A stretch of DNA of 12,129 nt, taken from the NCBI GenBank assembly GCA_016919605.1, contig JACXTQ010000301.1, forward strand, positions 1 to 12,129, read 5' to 3'. Position 1 is the first letter of the stretch, and the number at the start of each line of letters is the position of its first letter. Below the pieces are notes generated by a model that saw nothing but the letters and a program-made list of their open reading frames with translations, was not told the origin of the DNA and did no database searches. Positions 1-6,528 of this stretch are shown one piece after another. A program made the translations under genes and the position numbers. The DNA comes from Methylovulum sp. (lineage in GTDB: Bacteria; Pseudomonadota; Gammaproteobacteria; Methylococcales; Methylomonadaceae).

Positions 1-2
1 AT

Positions 3-770
3 ACTTTCATCGGCTTTATCTTCGAGCTGCATTACGCCTTGTTGCTAGGAGAGGATTTGGGTTATACCGTGGTCGGCATCATGGGCGCGTTACTGATCAT
101 ATCGGTGCTGACGGGTCTGATCCTGTGGTGGCCGCTGACCGGAAAATGGCTGCAGGCATTGACCATCAAGCGTAAGGCCAGTGCCGAGCGGCTTAATTTT
201 GATCTGCACAAAACCGCTGGCTTTTATTCCACCTTGGTATTGATACCCGTTTTGTTTTCCGGTGTTTACATGGACATACCGGAGCGTGTCGTTCCTGTGT
301 TGGAACTGTTCTCGCCCGTCACTTACCGCTATTGGTTTAAATCGCAGCTACCCGCCAATCCCAAATCCATCACCTTGCCTGAAGCGGTGGCAATCGCCGA
401 CCAGCTTTATCCTACAGGCCGCCCCGATTGGCTTTACGGCGCAACCCAATCCACCAGCACTTACACGGTCTGCAAAGACGGCGTGGCAGAGCAGGGTAGT
501 TTGCTGCATCGCCGCTGCGTGGTCATTGACCAATACAGCGGCAAAATCCTGGATGTGGATGACCCAAGTATAGGCACGGCAGGCGAAGTGTTCACCCAAT
601 GGCAATGGCCGTTGCACAGCGGCAAAGCCTTTGGTTGGACGGGGCGGATTTTGGTGTTTGTGACAGGGTTGCTGTGTCCGGTGTTGTTTGCGACAGGCGT
701 GATCCGTTGGTTGCAAAAACGTAAAGCGAAAAAACGGGTACATCCGCGCGTGAACATAGCGAAACCCTGA
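3..770 (+). CDS. PepSY-TM (PiuB/FoxB/FpvG-like) inner-membrane protein, 3' part
   Basis: The frame is open from base 3, so the 5' end lies outside the window and 255 C-terminal residues are visible. No internal start is believable. It reads as a PepSY-associated transmembrane protein: a membrane helix near the visible start ends in the family-typical LTGLILWWP, followed by a conserved LHK and a second hydrophobic segment. A soluble periplasmic PepSY-like stretch contains VVIDQYSGKILDVDDP. The last membrane segment follows WPLHSGKAFGWTGRILVF and ends GVIRWLQKRK, with a basic cytoplasmic tail. Known relatives act at the inner membrane in iron acquisition, and some (FoxB, FpvG) reduce ferri-siderophores; that role here is inference. 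It lies 225 bases upstream of a sigma-factor gene and probably ends a preceding receptor module. A diverged copy of its last 119 codons recurs at about 5326-5689. Confidence 0.85.
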   Translation, partial: TFIGFIFELHYALLLGEDLGYTVVGIMGALLIISVLTGLILWWPLTGKWLQALTIKRKASAERLNFDLHKTAGFYSTLVLIPVLFSGVYMDIPERVVPVLELFSPVTYRYWFKSQLPANPKSITLPEAVAIADQLYPTGRPDWLYGATQSTSTYTVCKDGVAEQGSLLHRRCVVIDQYSGKILDVDDPSIGTAGEVFTQWQWPLHSGKAFGWTGRILVFVTGLLCPVLFATGVIRWLQKRKAKKRVHPRVNIAKP

Positions 771-995
771 TCAAAATATGTTATTTCACTCACTAAATAG
801 GTTAAATGACATAGTTTAATTATTCACCAAAACAACCAAACATCCGCAAGTTTTCAGTTTTAAATCCGCTTATAAGATTTTTTCTTTGTTAAATAAAGGG
901 TTGCAAAAAACACAACGCTTAAACAAGGGGCAGCCTAGCTTATTTGGTACAAATAATGCTGAACGGTGATAACCCTTTGCCATTGTTTTACCCTG
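771..995. other. Intergenic region upstream of sigma factor 1
   Basis: This AT-rich stretch of 225 bases separates the PepSY gene from sigma gene 1. I see no gene, no strong terminator hairpin and no convincing sigma-70 promoter. A GGCAGCC followed closely by TAGC (929-939) recurs upstream of sigma gene 2 (9228-9243, with five extra bases in between). No clear Fur box could be read. The stretch starting AATAATG at 953 matches the 19-bp Fur consensus at only about half of its positions. Confidence 0.5.
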
Positions 996-1508
996 ATGAA
1001 TTCATTGTCCAATCTTGAAATTGCCGCGCTTGTTCAAGCGTATGATGAGGAGTTGCGGTGCGTCATGACCCGACGGTGCGGCTGTATCGACACAGCTGCT
1101 GATATTGTCCAAGAGGCCTACCAGCGCATGCTAAGTGGCAACCTTTGGCAACAGGCGGAAAACCCGCGTGCCTTGCTGCACCGGATCGCCGCCAATTTGG
1201 CGGTTGATTACGAACGCCGTGCCGCTGTCCGTAACCGTCATCTCGCCAATGAAACCGTACCAATGGACTGGGTTGCCGAAACCGATAGCCGCCAGCCGGA
1301 TGCTGTGCTTGCTAACCAGCAACGATTGCAACAGCTTAGCCTCGCTATTGAGGCCTTGCCGCCCAAATGCCGCACCGTTTTTATGCTGCGGAAATTCGAT
1401 GATTTAAGCCATGCCGAAATCGCCGAGCGGTTGGGCATTTCCCGCAACATGGTCGAAAAGCATTTGCGCCATGCTTTAACCGTTTTGCAGCAGCTTGATG
1501 ACGCGTAA
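996..1508 (+). CDS. FecI-type ECF RNA polymerase sigma factor (module 1)
   Basis: A 170-residue extracytoplasmic-function sigma factor of the iron-starvation (FecI) type. Sigma region 2 covers about residues 10-80, with DTAADIVQEAYQRML and the typical NPRALLHRIAANLAVDYERR. Region 4 covers about 113-165, with LPPKCRTVFMLRKFDDLSHA and the helix-turn-helix AEIAERLGISRNMVEKHL. I chose the ATG at 996 because homologues begin close to this point. A GTG at 966 in the same frame would add ten unlikely residues. Neither start has a clear Shine-Dalgarno sequence. FecR, the receptor and candidate cognate promoters follow on the same strand. By family knowledge it directs RNA polymerase to the fecR and receptor promoters when FecR signals; the two sites at 1623-1652 and 2713-2742 are the likely targets. 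Confidence 0.93.
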   Translation: MNSLSNLEIAALVQAYDEELRCVMTRRCGCIDTAADIVQEAYQRMLSGNLWQQAENPRALLHRIAANLAVDYERRAAVRNRHLANETVPMDWVAETDSRQPDAVLANQQRLQQLSLAIEALPPKCRTVFMLRKFDDLSHAEIAERLGISRNMVEKHLRHALTVLQQLDDA

Positions 1509-1622
1509 ATTGATCTTCCTTCACACTATCAATTGCCCCAAAATTTTCGTACTGCCAGACGTTTCATGTTTTTAACTTGAAAGGCTTCTCTTTGCAACGA
1601 TGAATATCTGTACTGCTTTTGC

Positions 1623-1652
1623 CCTCCTGTTTTGCCTTTGCCGAACGTCTTA
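1623..1652 (+). promoter_or_regulatory. Putative FecI-type ECF promoter for fecR 1 (site A)
   Basis: The site reads CCTCCTGTTTTGC, nine bases, then ACGTCTTA (1645-1652), ending 33 bases before the fecR ATG. The same 13-mer, spacing and 8-mer recur upstream of receptor 1 (2713-2742). The -10-like CGTC fits what is known of iron-starvation sigma factors (PvdS-type promoters use CGT). A TATAAT at 1651-1656 overlaps the end of the site but has no matching -35 at normal spacing. Confidence 0.72.
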
Positions 1653-1685
1653 TAATGGCAAGCCTAATCTCAGGAAGCCATCATT

Positions 1686-2660
1686 ATGAACGAGCCCATA
1701 GAAGCCGAACGCCGAGCCGCCATCCGCAGTGCTGCCACCGAATGGTGGGTGCGTTTGGACGCGGATGCTGAGGATCTTGCCCAACAGGAGGCGTTCCAAC
1801 AGTGGTTGAGGCAAGATCCGGTGCATGTGGCGGCATTTGCCGAAATCACCCGATTATGGGGGGAGCTGGATGCCGTTAAGGCTCATCTTCCACCGCCTGC
1901 CTTGGTAACGGGTAACGCGAGAGCTTGGACAGGCAGGATGATACGTCGGGCAAGCCGAACACTTGGAAAGTGGTCTTTAGCTATGGCTGCGTCAGTGCTG
2001 ATTTGGTTTAGCCCCTTCATGGTCTGGTTGCAGGCGGATTACCAAAGCCCGGTTGGTGAGAGCAGTAGCATCCGTTTAAACGATGGTTCTACCGTTGTGC
2101 TAAACAGCGATAGTGCGCTGGCGGTCAACTTTACTGCCCAAACCAGGGAACTCAGTTTATTAAAAGGCGAGGCCTGGTTCCAGGTCAGCCCCGATCCGCA
2201 TCGCCCGTTCCGTGTCCATGCTGGAGAAGGTTGGGTCACCGCATTGGGGACGGCGTTTAATATCCACGTGGACGAAGAACAGACCGAAGTCACCGTCACC
2301 GAACACAGTGTCGCTGTCAATTTGAATGGCAACAGCACAACCACCAAGCTCCAGCAAGGCGAACAGGCGTTTTACAACCGCCAAGGCATCACCCGTGCCG
2401 AGGCCGTGGATATTCAAGCCGCCACGGCATGGCAACGCGGTAAACTGGTGTTCCAAAACCGTCCGCTAGGTGAAGTGCTGGCGGAATTGAACCGCTATCA
2501 CCACGGTTATTTCGCCATCAGCGACAGCGCACTCGCAAAGCGGCGCGTCAACGGCGTGTTCCGCACCGACCACCCGCTGGCGGTGATTGATGCCTTGCAA
2601 AGCTCACTGCAACTGCATTCCACCCGTCTGGACGGATACTGGGTGATGTTGCACCATTGA
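1686..2660 (+). CDS. FecR-family anti-sigma/sensor protein (module 1)
   Basis: A 324-residue FecR-type sigma regulator, the usual length for the family. The cytoplasmic N-terminal domain (about residues 12-62) contains ATEWWVRLDADAED and FQQWLRQDPVHVAAFAEI, the typical sigma-binding DUF4880 pattern. A single membrane span lies at about 96-115. The periplasmic FecR domain includes SIRLNDGSTVVLNSDSAL and WVTALGTAFNIHVDEEQTEV. The C-terminal part (about 255-320, LVFQNRPLGEVLAELNRYHH) is the STN-like region that in FecR proteins meets the receptor's signalling domain. The ATG has a good Shine-Dalgarno AGGAA (1672-1676). It lies 177 bases after the sigma gene with its own candidate ECF promoter, so it need not be read only from the sigma promoter. 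It probably carries the occupancy signal from the receptor at 2777 to the sigma factor at 996. Confidence 0.93.
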   Translation: MNEPIEAERRAAIRSAATEWWVRLDADAEDLAQQEAFQQWLRQDPVHVAAFAEITRLWGELDAVKAHLPPPALVTGNARAWTGRMIRRASRTLGKWSLAMAASVLIWFSPFMVWLQADYQSPVGESSSIRLNDGSTVVLNSDSALAVNFTAQTRELSLLKGEAWFQVSPDPHRPFRVHAGEGWVTALGTAFNIHVDEEQTEVTVTEHSVAVNLNGNSTTTKLQQGEQAFYNRQGITRAEAVDIQAATAWQRGKLVFQNRPLGEVLAELNRYHHGYFAISDSALAKRRVNGVFRTDHPLAVIDALQSSLQLHSTRLDGYWVMLHH

Positions 2661-2712
2661 GGCTTGCCAAATTACCGTACCGATCCTACCCAAAGAAAAA
2701 TCTCAACGCCAA

Positions 2713-2742
2713 CCTCCTGTTTTGCACACTGGCTACGTCTTA
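2713..2742 (+). promoter_or_regulatory. Putative FecI-type ECF promoter for receptor 1 (site B)
   Basis: CCTCCTGTTTTGC (2713-2725), nine bases, then ACGTCTTA (2735-2742), with identical conserved parts and spacing to site A. It ends 34 bases before the receptor ATG, almost the same distance as in front of fecR 1 (33). The nine spacer bases differ between A and B, which points to selection on the two boxes rather than a plain duplication. Confidence 0.75.
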
Positions 2743-2776
2743 CTAACATCAGCCCCAGCTTACCTAAGGAGAGTCC

Positions 2777-5179
2777 ATGACCTTGAGCAAAAAAACCATT
2801 ACCACGTTCTTGTCCGTACCAACGGCACTGATGCTATCAACGGCTATCCATGCCGAAAGCGGTAGCCGTGCCTTACATATCCCGGCAGGCCGGTTATCAA
2901 CAGCACTCAACAGTCTGGCAGAAGCCAGCGATTTGCAGATGGTGTACGACACGGACGTTACAAAGGGTTTGCAAAGCCAGGCACTGAACGGTAACTACAC
3001 GCCTGCTGCTGCGTTGCAGCAACTCTTGCAGGGCAGTGGACTAAGTTATCAACTTGCCGATAATGGTACGGTCACCATCAGCAGACAAACGCCGTCGGCA
3101 CAGCCGCAAAATACAAGTATCCCGCCGGAAGCTGCAGTATTGCCGACTGTGCAGGTCAAAGGCCAAGCCGAGTACGCTACCGACGATCCGTACAACACTG
3201 ACTACAATCGTCCCAATGCCACAACGGCGACCAAAACCGATACGCCAATCATGGAAACGCCTGTCTCAATCCAGGTGGTGCCGCGGGCAGTCATGGACGA
3301 CCAGCAAGCCATTTCGGTTGCTGATGCCGTTAAAAACGTCAGTGGCGTACAACCGGGTGGCTATACGTTTTATGACAACTTTATCTTGCGTGGCTTTGAT
3401 GCTGGCGGTAGCACATTTCGTAATGGGCTGCGCCATCAATCAACAACCTCTTTAGAAACCGCCAATCTGGATCGGATTGAAGTGCTAAAAGGCCCGGCTA
3501 CCGTGCTGTTTGGCCGTTCTGAACCAGGAGGTTTGATTAACCTGACCACCAAACGGCCTTTGGAAGAAGCTTATTACTCGATACAACAGCAATTTGGCTC
3601 ATACGACCTCTACCGCACCACCATTGATGCCACAGGGCCGGTGCTGGAAGACCGTTCTTTGCTGTATCGGATGAATTTGGCCTACAAGGACAACAACACC
3701 TTCCAAGATTTTGTCAGCCAAGAAAGCATTTTTTTCGCACCATCGGTGACTTGGCGGCCTACTGAAAAGTTTGAAACCAACTTGGATATAGAATACCAGC
3801 ATAATGAATTTGTCGATGTCAGCGATATTGGCATTCCCGCCATAGGCAACCGCCCTGCGCCTTTGCCCATTAGCCGCTTGCTCGGCGATCCTGCCGCCAA
3901 AAACCGCCAGGAGCGTATTCTGGTTGGCCTCAATTGGACGTATGCGTTTACCGATGACTGGAAGCTGACCAATCGCTTCCAATACAACGATGCGGCTTAT
4001 AACCAAAACACCTTGTGGGCCAATTACCTTGATAACGACATGCTCTACCGTGGCTTATGGCAAGCTGATATGAACCGGACCACCTACGCCACTAACTTGG
4101 ATTTAACCGGTCATTTCCATACCGGGATTGCCGAACATAATGTACTGGCAGGTTTTGATTATTATCGTTTTGAAGCTGACTATTCGGCTTTTGCTGGGGA
4201 AACGCCGTTGGTGCCGCCGATTGACATTTTTAATCCAAGCTATAATGTCAATTTATCCTCACTGACCCGCAACGATTACAACCAATTTGGGACGTTCCCT
4301 GAACAATGGTATGGCGTGTATTTCCAAGACCAAATCACTCTGTGGGACAGACTGCATATTTTAGGCGGAGGCCGTCAAGATTGGGCGGAAATCGGCAGTA
4401 GTTTTTCCGATGTGTCTTTGGCGGATGCCATTGAGACAACAACCCGCACGGATTATTTTAGCCCCCGCGTCGGCATTGTTTACCAACCTTGGCATTGGCT
4501 GTCCGTCTATGGCAATTATGTCGAATCCTTAGGTAGTAACAACAGCGGCACGCCCGCTCCAGGTACAGGATCGCTCTCCCCGCAAACAGCACAACAATGG
4601 GAAGCGGGCATTAAAACCGAGTTTTTCGACGGCAAACTGAATTCAACCTTGGCGTATTTTGATTTGACCAAACAAAACACAGTGACCCGCATCCAAGGCG
4701 AACCGTTTGACCGGACTATCGGCGAAGCCAACAGTGAAGGCGTGGAGCTGGACGTTTCCGGCCAACTCACCGAAAATCTCAGTGTGATTGGGAGTTATGC
4801 CTACACCGATGCCAAAATTACTAAAGACTTTACCGGTACGGAAGGCAACCAGCTCACATCCGTACCTAAAAATTCAGGCAGTTTGTGGGCAAAATATGCG
4901 TTCCACGATGGCGTATTGAATGGTTTGAATTTTGGCAGCGGTATTTTCGCCCGTTCAGAACGTTGGGCGTATATTGACAATACCGCCCAAATGCCGGGCT
5001 ATGTGCGCTGGGATGCCAGTGTGAGTTATAGCTTTAAACAATTAGGCTCAAAAATCACCACCCAACTGAATGTCTATAACTTGCTCGACAAGAAATATTA
5101 TGACCACGCCAACACTAACCTGACCATTCAACCAGGTATGCCTTTGACCTTCCTGGGTTCGGTGCGGGTTGAGTTTTAA
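2777..5179 (+). CDS. TonB-dependent siderophore receptor with STN signalling domain (module 1)
   Basis: An 800-residue outer-membrane transducer of the FpvA/FecA/FhuE class. The signal peptide (residues 1-26) ends in AIHA. The STN signalling domain spans about 31-103, from ALHIPAGRLSTALNSLAEAS to a conserved TVTISRQ. A likely TonB box region is LPTVQVKG (122-129). The plug covers about 152-262, with TPVSIQVVPRAVMDDQ, FILRGFD, LDRIEVLKGPATVLFGRSEP and GGLINLTTKRP. The beta-barrel fills the rest and ends in the aromatic VRVEF required for outer-membrane assembly. A strong Shine-Dalgarno AAGGAG (2766-2771) fixes the start. The presence of an STN domain, with fecI and fecR upstream, says it both imports its ligand and signals for its own synthesis. 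The ligand cannot be told from sequence; a ferric siderophore is most likely. It is clearly paralogous to the receptor at 11008. Confidence 0.95.
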   Translation: MTLSKKTITTFLSVPTALMLSTAIHAESGSRALHIPAGRLSTALNSLAEASDLQMVYDTDVTKGLQSQALNGNYTPAAALQQLLQGSGLSYQLADNGTVTISRQTPSAQPQNTSIPPEAAVLPTVQVKGQAEYATDDPYNTDYNRPNATTATKTDTPIMETPVSIQVVPRAVMDDQQAISVADAVKNVSGVQPGGYTFYDNFILRGFDAGGSTFRNGLRHQSTTSLETANLDRIEVLKGPATVLFGRSEPGGLINLTTKRPLEEAYYSIQQQFGSYDLYRTTIDATGPVLEDRSLLYRMNLAYKDNNTFQDFVSQESIFFAPSVTWRPTEKFETNLDIEYQHNEFVDVSDIGIPAIGNRPAPLPISRLLGDPAAKNRQERILVGLNWTYAFTDDWKLTNRFQYNDAAYNQNTLWANYLDNDMLYRGLWQADMNRTTYATNLDLTGHFHTGIAEHNVLAGFDYYRFEADYSAFAGETPLVPPIDIFNPSYNVNLSSLTRNDYNQFGTFPEQWYGVYFQDQITLWDRLHILGGGRQDWAEIGSSFSDVSLADAIETTTRTDYFSPRVGIVYQPWHWLSVYGNYVESLGSNNSGTPAPGTGSLSPQTAQQWEAGIKTEFFDGKLNSTLAYFDLTKQNTVTRIQGEPFDRTIGEANSEGVELDVSGQLTENLSVIGSYAYTDAKITKDFTGTEGNQLTSVPKNSGSLWAKYAFHDGVLNGLNFGSGIFARSERWAYIDNTAQMPGYVRWDASVSYSFKQLGSKITTQLNVYNLLDKKYYDHANTNLTIQPGMPLTFLGSVRVEF

Positions 5180-5203
5180 CCCGTAAGCAAGCCCGTATAG
5201 AGC

Positions 5204-5689
5204 TTGCGGAATATGGGGTTTTCGTGGCCTCGATGTTTCCGCATGTTGTTGTGTCCACATAAGGGCTACCTGCTAAAACTCATACACAGCACCGTAAATA
5301 CCGTCTTTTCTGTCAAGACGATATCTACAGGCTGCCCCGATTGGCTTTACGGCGCAATCCAGCCGACCGACACTTACACGGTCTGCAAAGATGGCGTGAC
5401 AGATACTGGCAGTTTACTGCACCGCCGCTACGTGGTGATCGACCAATACAGCGGCAAAATCCTGGATGTAGATGATCCAAGTAAAGGCACGGTAGGCGAA
5501 GTGTTCACGCAATGGCAATGGCCTTTACATTTCGGGCAGGCGTTTAGCTGGACAGGGCGTATTTTGGTGTTTTTATCCGGTTTGGCCTGCCCGCTGTTGT
5601 TTGTGACGGGCGTGATCCGTTGGTTGCAAAAACGACGAGTACAAAAAATCCGTTTCGATAAATGGTTCAAAAGAGATAAGAAGCTGTGA
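5204..5689 (+). pseudogene. Truncated duplicate of the PepSY-TM protein (C-terminal fragment)
   Basis: From about 5326 the reading frame closely matches the last 119 codons of the PepSY-TM gene at the window start. Both encode PDWLYGA, TYTVCKDGV, VVIDQYSGKILDVDDPS, GEVFTQWQWPLH, WTGRILVF and TGVIRWLQKR, and the DNA offset is 4913 bases with no indel needed at the entry point. The copies then diverge in their basic tails. The N-terminal two-thirds, including the first membrane helices, is missing. The frame stays open upstream to a TTG at 5204, but those 40 residues do not match and there is no ribosome-binding site. I read it as the remains of module 1's own PepSY gene, cut by a deletion or recombination between 5180 and 5326. 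A short expressed membrane fragment cannot be excluded. Confidence 0.75.
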
Positions 5690-5976
5690 ATTCAAAAGCA
5701 AAAACCGTAGTTTGGGTTGCACGCTTTTCGCAACACTTAAAGTGGGTAACCGAAGCGCGGAGTTAACGAACAGGCCGTTAAAGCAACCATTGCCCTACAG
5801 CGCAAAAAACCAATTAATTGAACTGAGTTATTTAACACAATACTTATTTAATTCAGACAACCCATACGCTGCAGATCATTACAAAATACCATCAGAACTG
5901 CGAATACTGGATAGTTTGCCGTCGAAAATTCCAAGTCTGGACATCACGTAAAGTTTTTTCAATTTATTTATTACTC

Positions 5977-6001
5977 ATTGCCAAGCTCAAGCATTGGCAA
6001 T
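5977..6001. repeat. Perfect inverted repeat, 8-bp arms
   Basis: ATTGCCAA (5977-5984) and TTGGCAAT (5994-6001) are exact reverse complements around a 9-base loop. No T-run follows on either strand, so it is not a plain intrinsic terminator. Confidence 0.6.
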
Positions 6002-6054
6002 CCAGTATGGGGAAACGTTGACTTTCTGTCATCTTCAAATCTAGAACTTCGAAA

Positions 6055-6087
6055 ACTGGTTTCCCAAGCTGGGGCTTTGAAACCAGT
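6055..6087. repeat. Hairpin with 9-bp perfect outer stem and inner stem
   Basis: ACTGGTTTC (6055-6063) pairs exactly with GAAACCAGT (6079-6087). Inside, AAGC (6066-6069) pairs with GCTT (6074-6077) around a TGGG tetraloop, giving a compact 33-base stem-loop. No T-run follows. It could be a REP-type or mobile-element-derived hairpin. Confidence 0.6.
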
Positions 6088-6336
6088 GAATTTGAAAAAG
6101 TATCAGCGGTAAAATCAACAGCTCGAACAAATGCCGTATCAGAAAGTTATTCCATGCGTTTAAAACAGAGTTGATGCACCATGGGAAATATCAAAATCGG
6201 GCTGGATCAAAACAAATTATGTTTGAATATATTTTGGTCTTTTACAAAGGGGGCGGCGACATTCAGCCAATGGCGTGTGTCACCAGTAAACTACGAATTG
6301 CTCAAATGGCTGCTTAGGCATGTGTCCGGTTTAGTG

Positions 6337-6364
6337 TTGACACATCAAAAATAATCGTTATACA
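6337..6364 (+). promoter_or_regulatory. Sigma-70-type promoter upstream of the amidohydrolase
   Basis: A perfect -35 box TTGACA (6337-6342) is followed after 16 bases by TATACA (6359-6364), one mismatch from the TATAAT consensus. The predicted transcript would have a leader of about 160 bases before the ATG at 6529. The -35 box sits in the right arm of an inverted repeat, ATGTGTC (6320-6326) and GACACAT (6339-6345), a possible operator. This is the best vegetative promoter I see in the window. Confidence 0.6.
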
Positions 6365-6528
6365 CAGTGTTTGATATTTTAATGTTGGCAAACAAATGAA
6401 AAATTCAAAATAGGGCAAAAAGAATTCAAGTTTTAAAAGACATAATTGCTGCGCATTTGCACCCTGCAGGTTCAAATATCAAGCAGTCAAAGAACACGTT
6501 ATTCCTTATCATCACCATGGAGCGAAAA

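Larger units (their letters stand above)
5690..6528. other. Long gap with hairpins and no convincing gene
   Basis: About 0.84 kb between the PepSY remnant and the amidohydrolase. Two short open frames exist but look non-functional. One of 79 codons starts at a TTG at 5712 and the other of 57 codons starts at an ATG at 6181 (to 6354). Neither has a Shine-Dalgarno sequence or a recognisable domain, and the second overlaps the amidohydrolase promoter. The stretch holds perfect inverted repeats at 5977-6001 and 6055-6087, a shorter one at 5763-5781 (6-bp arms), a 7-bp inverted repeat at 6320-6345, and a sigma-70 promoter at 6337-6364. It is more AT-rich than the genes around it and may be decayed foreign DNA. 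Confidence 0.5.

Noticed and set aside
953..971. Possible Fur box upstream of sigma factor 1
   Set aside because: It matches the 19-bp consensus at only about half of the positions and lacks the inverted-repeat hexamers. Iron control of the sigma genes is plausible but not visible.
1508..1534. Inverted repeat AATTGAT ... ATCAATT after sigma gene 1
   Set aside because: Seven AT-rich pairs around a 13-base loop without a T-run; expected by chance at this size.
5181..5209. Terminator after receptor 1 (GCAAGC ... GCTTGC)
   Set aside because: Only six perfect base pairs and no T-run follow; too weak to call.
5755..5790. Integron attC-like string around GTTAACG ... CGTTAAAG
   Set aside because: The core-site consensus is not met (final base of the GTTRRRY motif is wrong), and there is no long imperfect palindrome or cassette structure.
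5712..5951. 79-codon open frame after the PepSY remnant
   Set aside because: TTG start, no Shine-Dalgarno sequence, no recognisable domain; it sits in decayed DNA.
6181..6354. 57-codon open frame
   Set aside because: It has no Shine-Dalgarno sequence or recognisable domain, and it runs over the amidohydrolase promoter. Probably chance.
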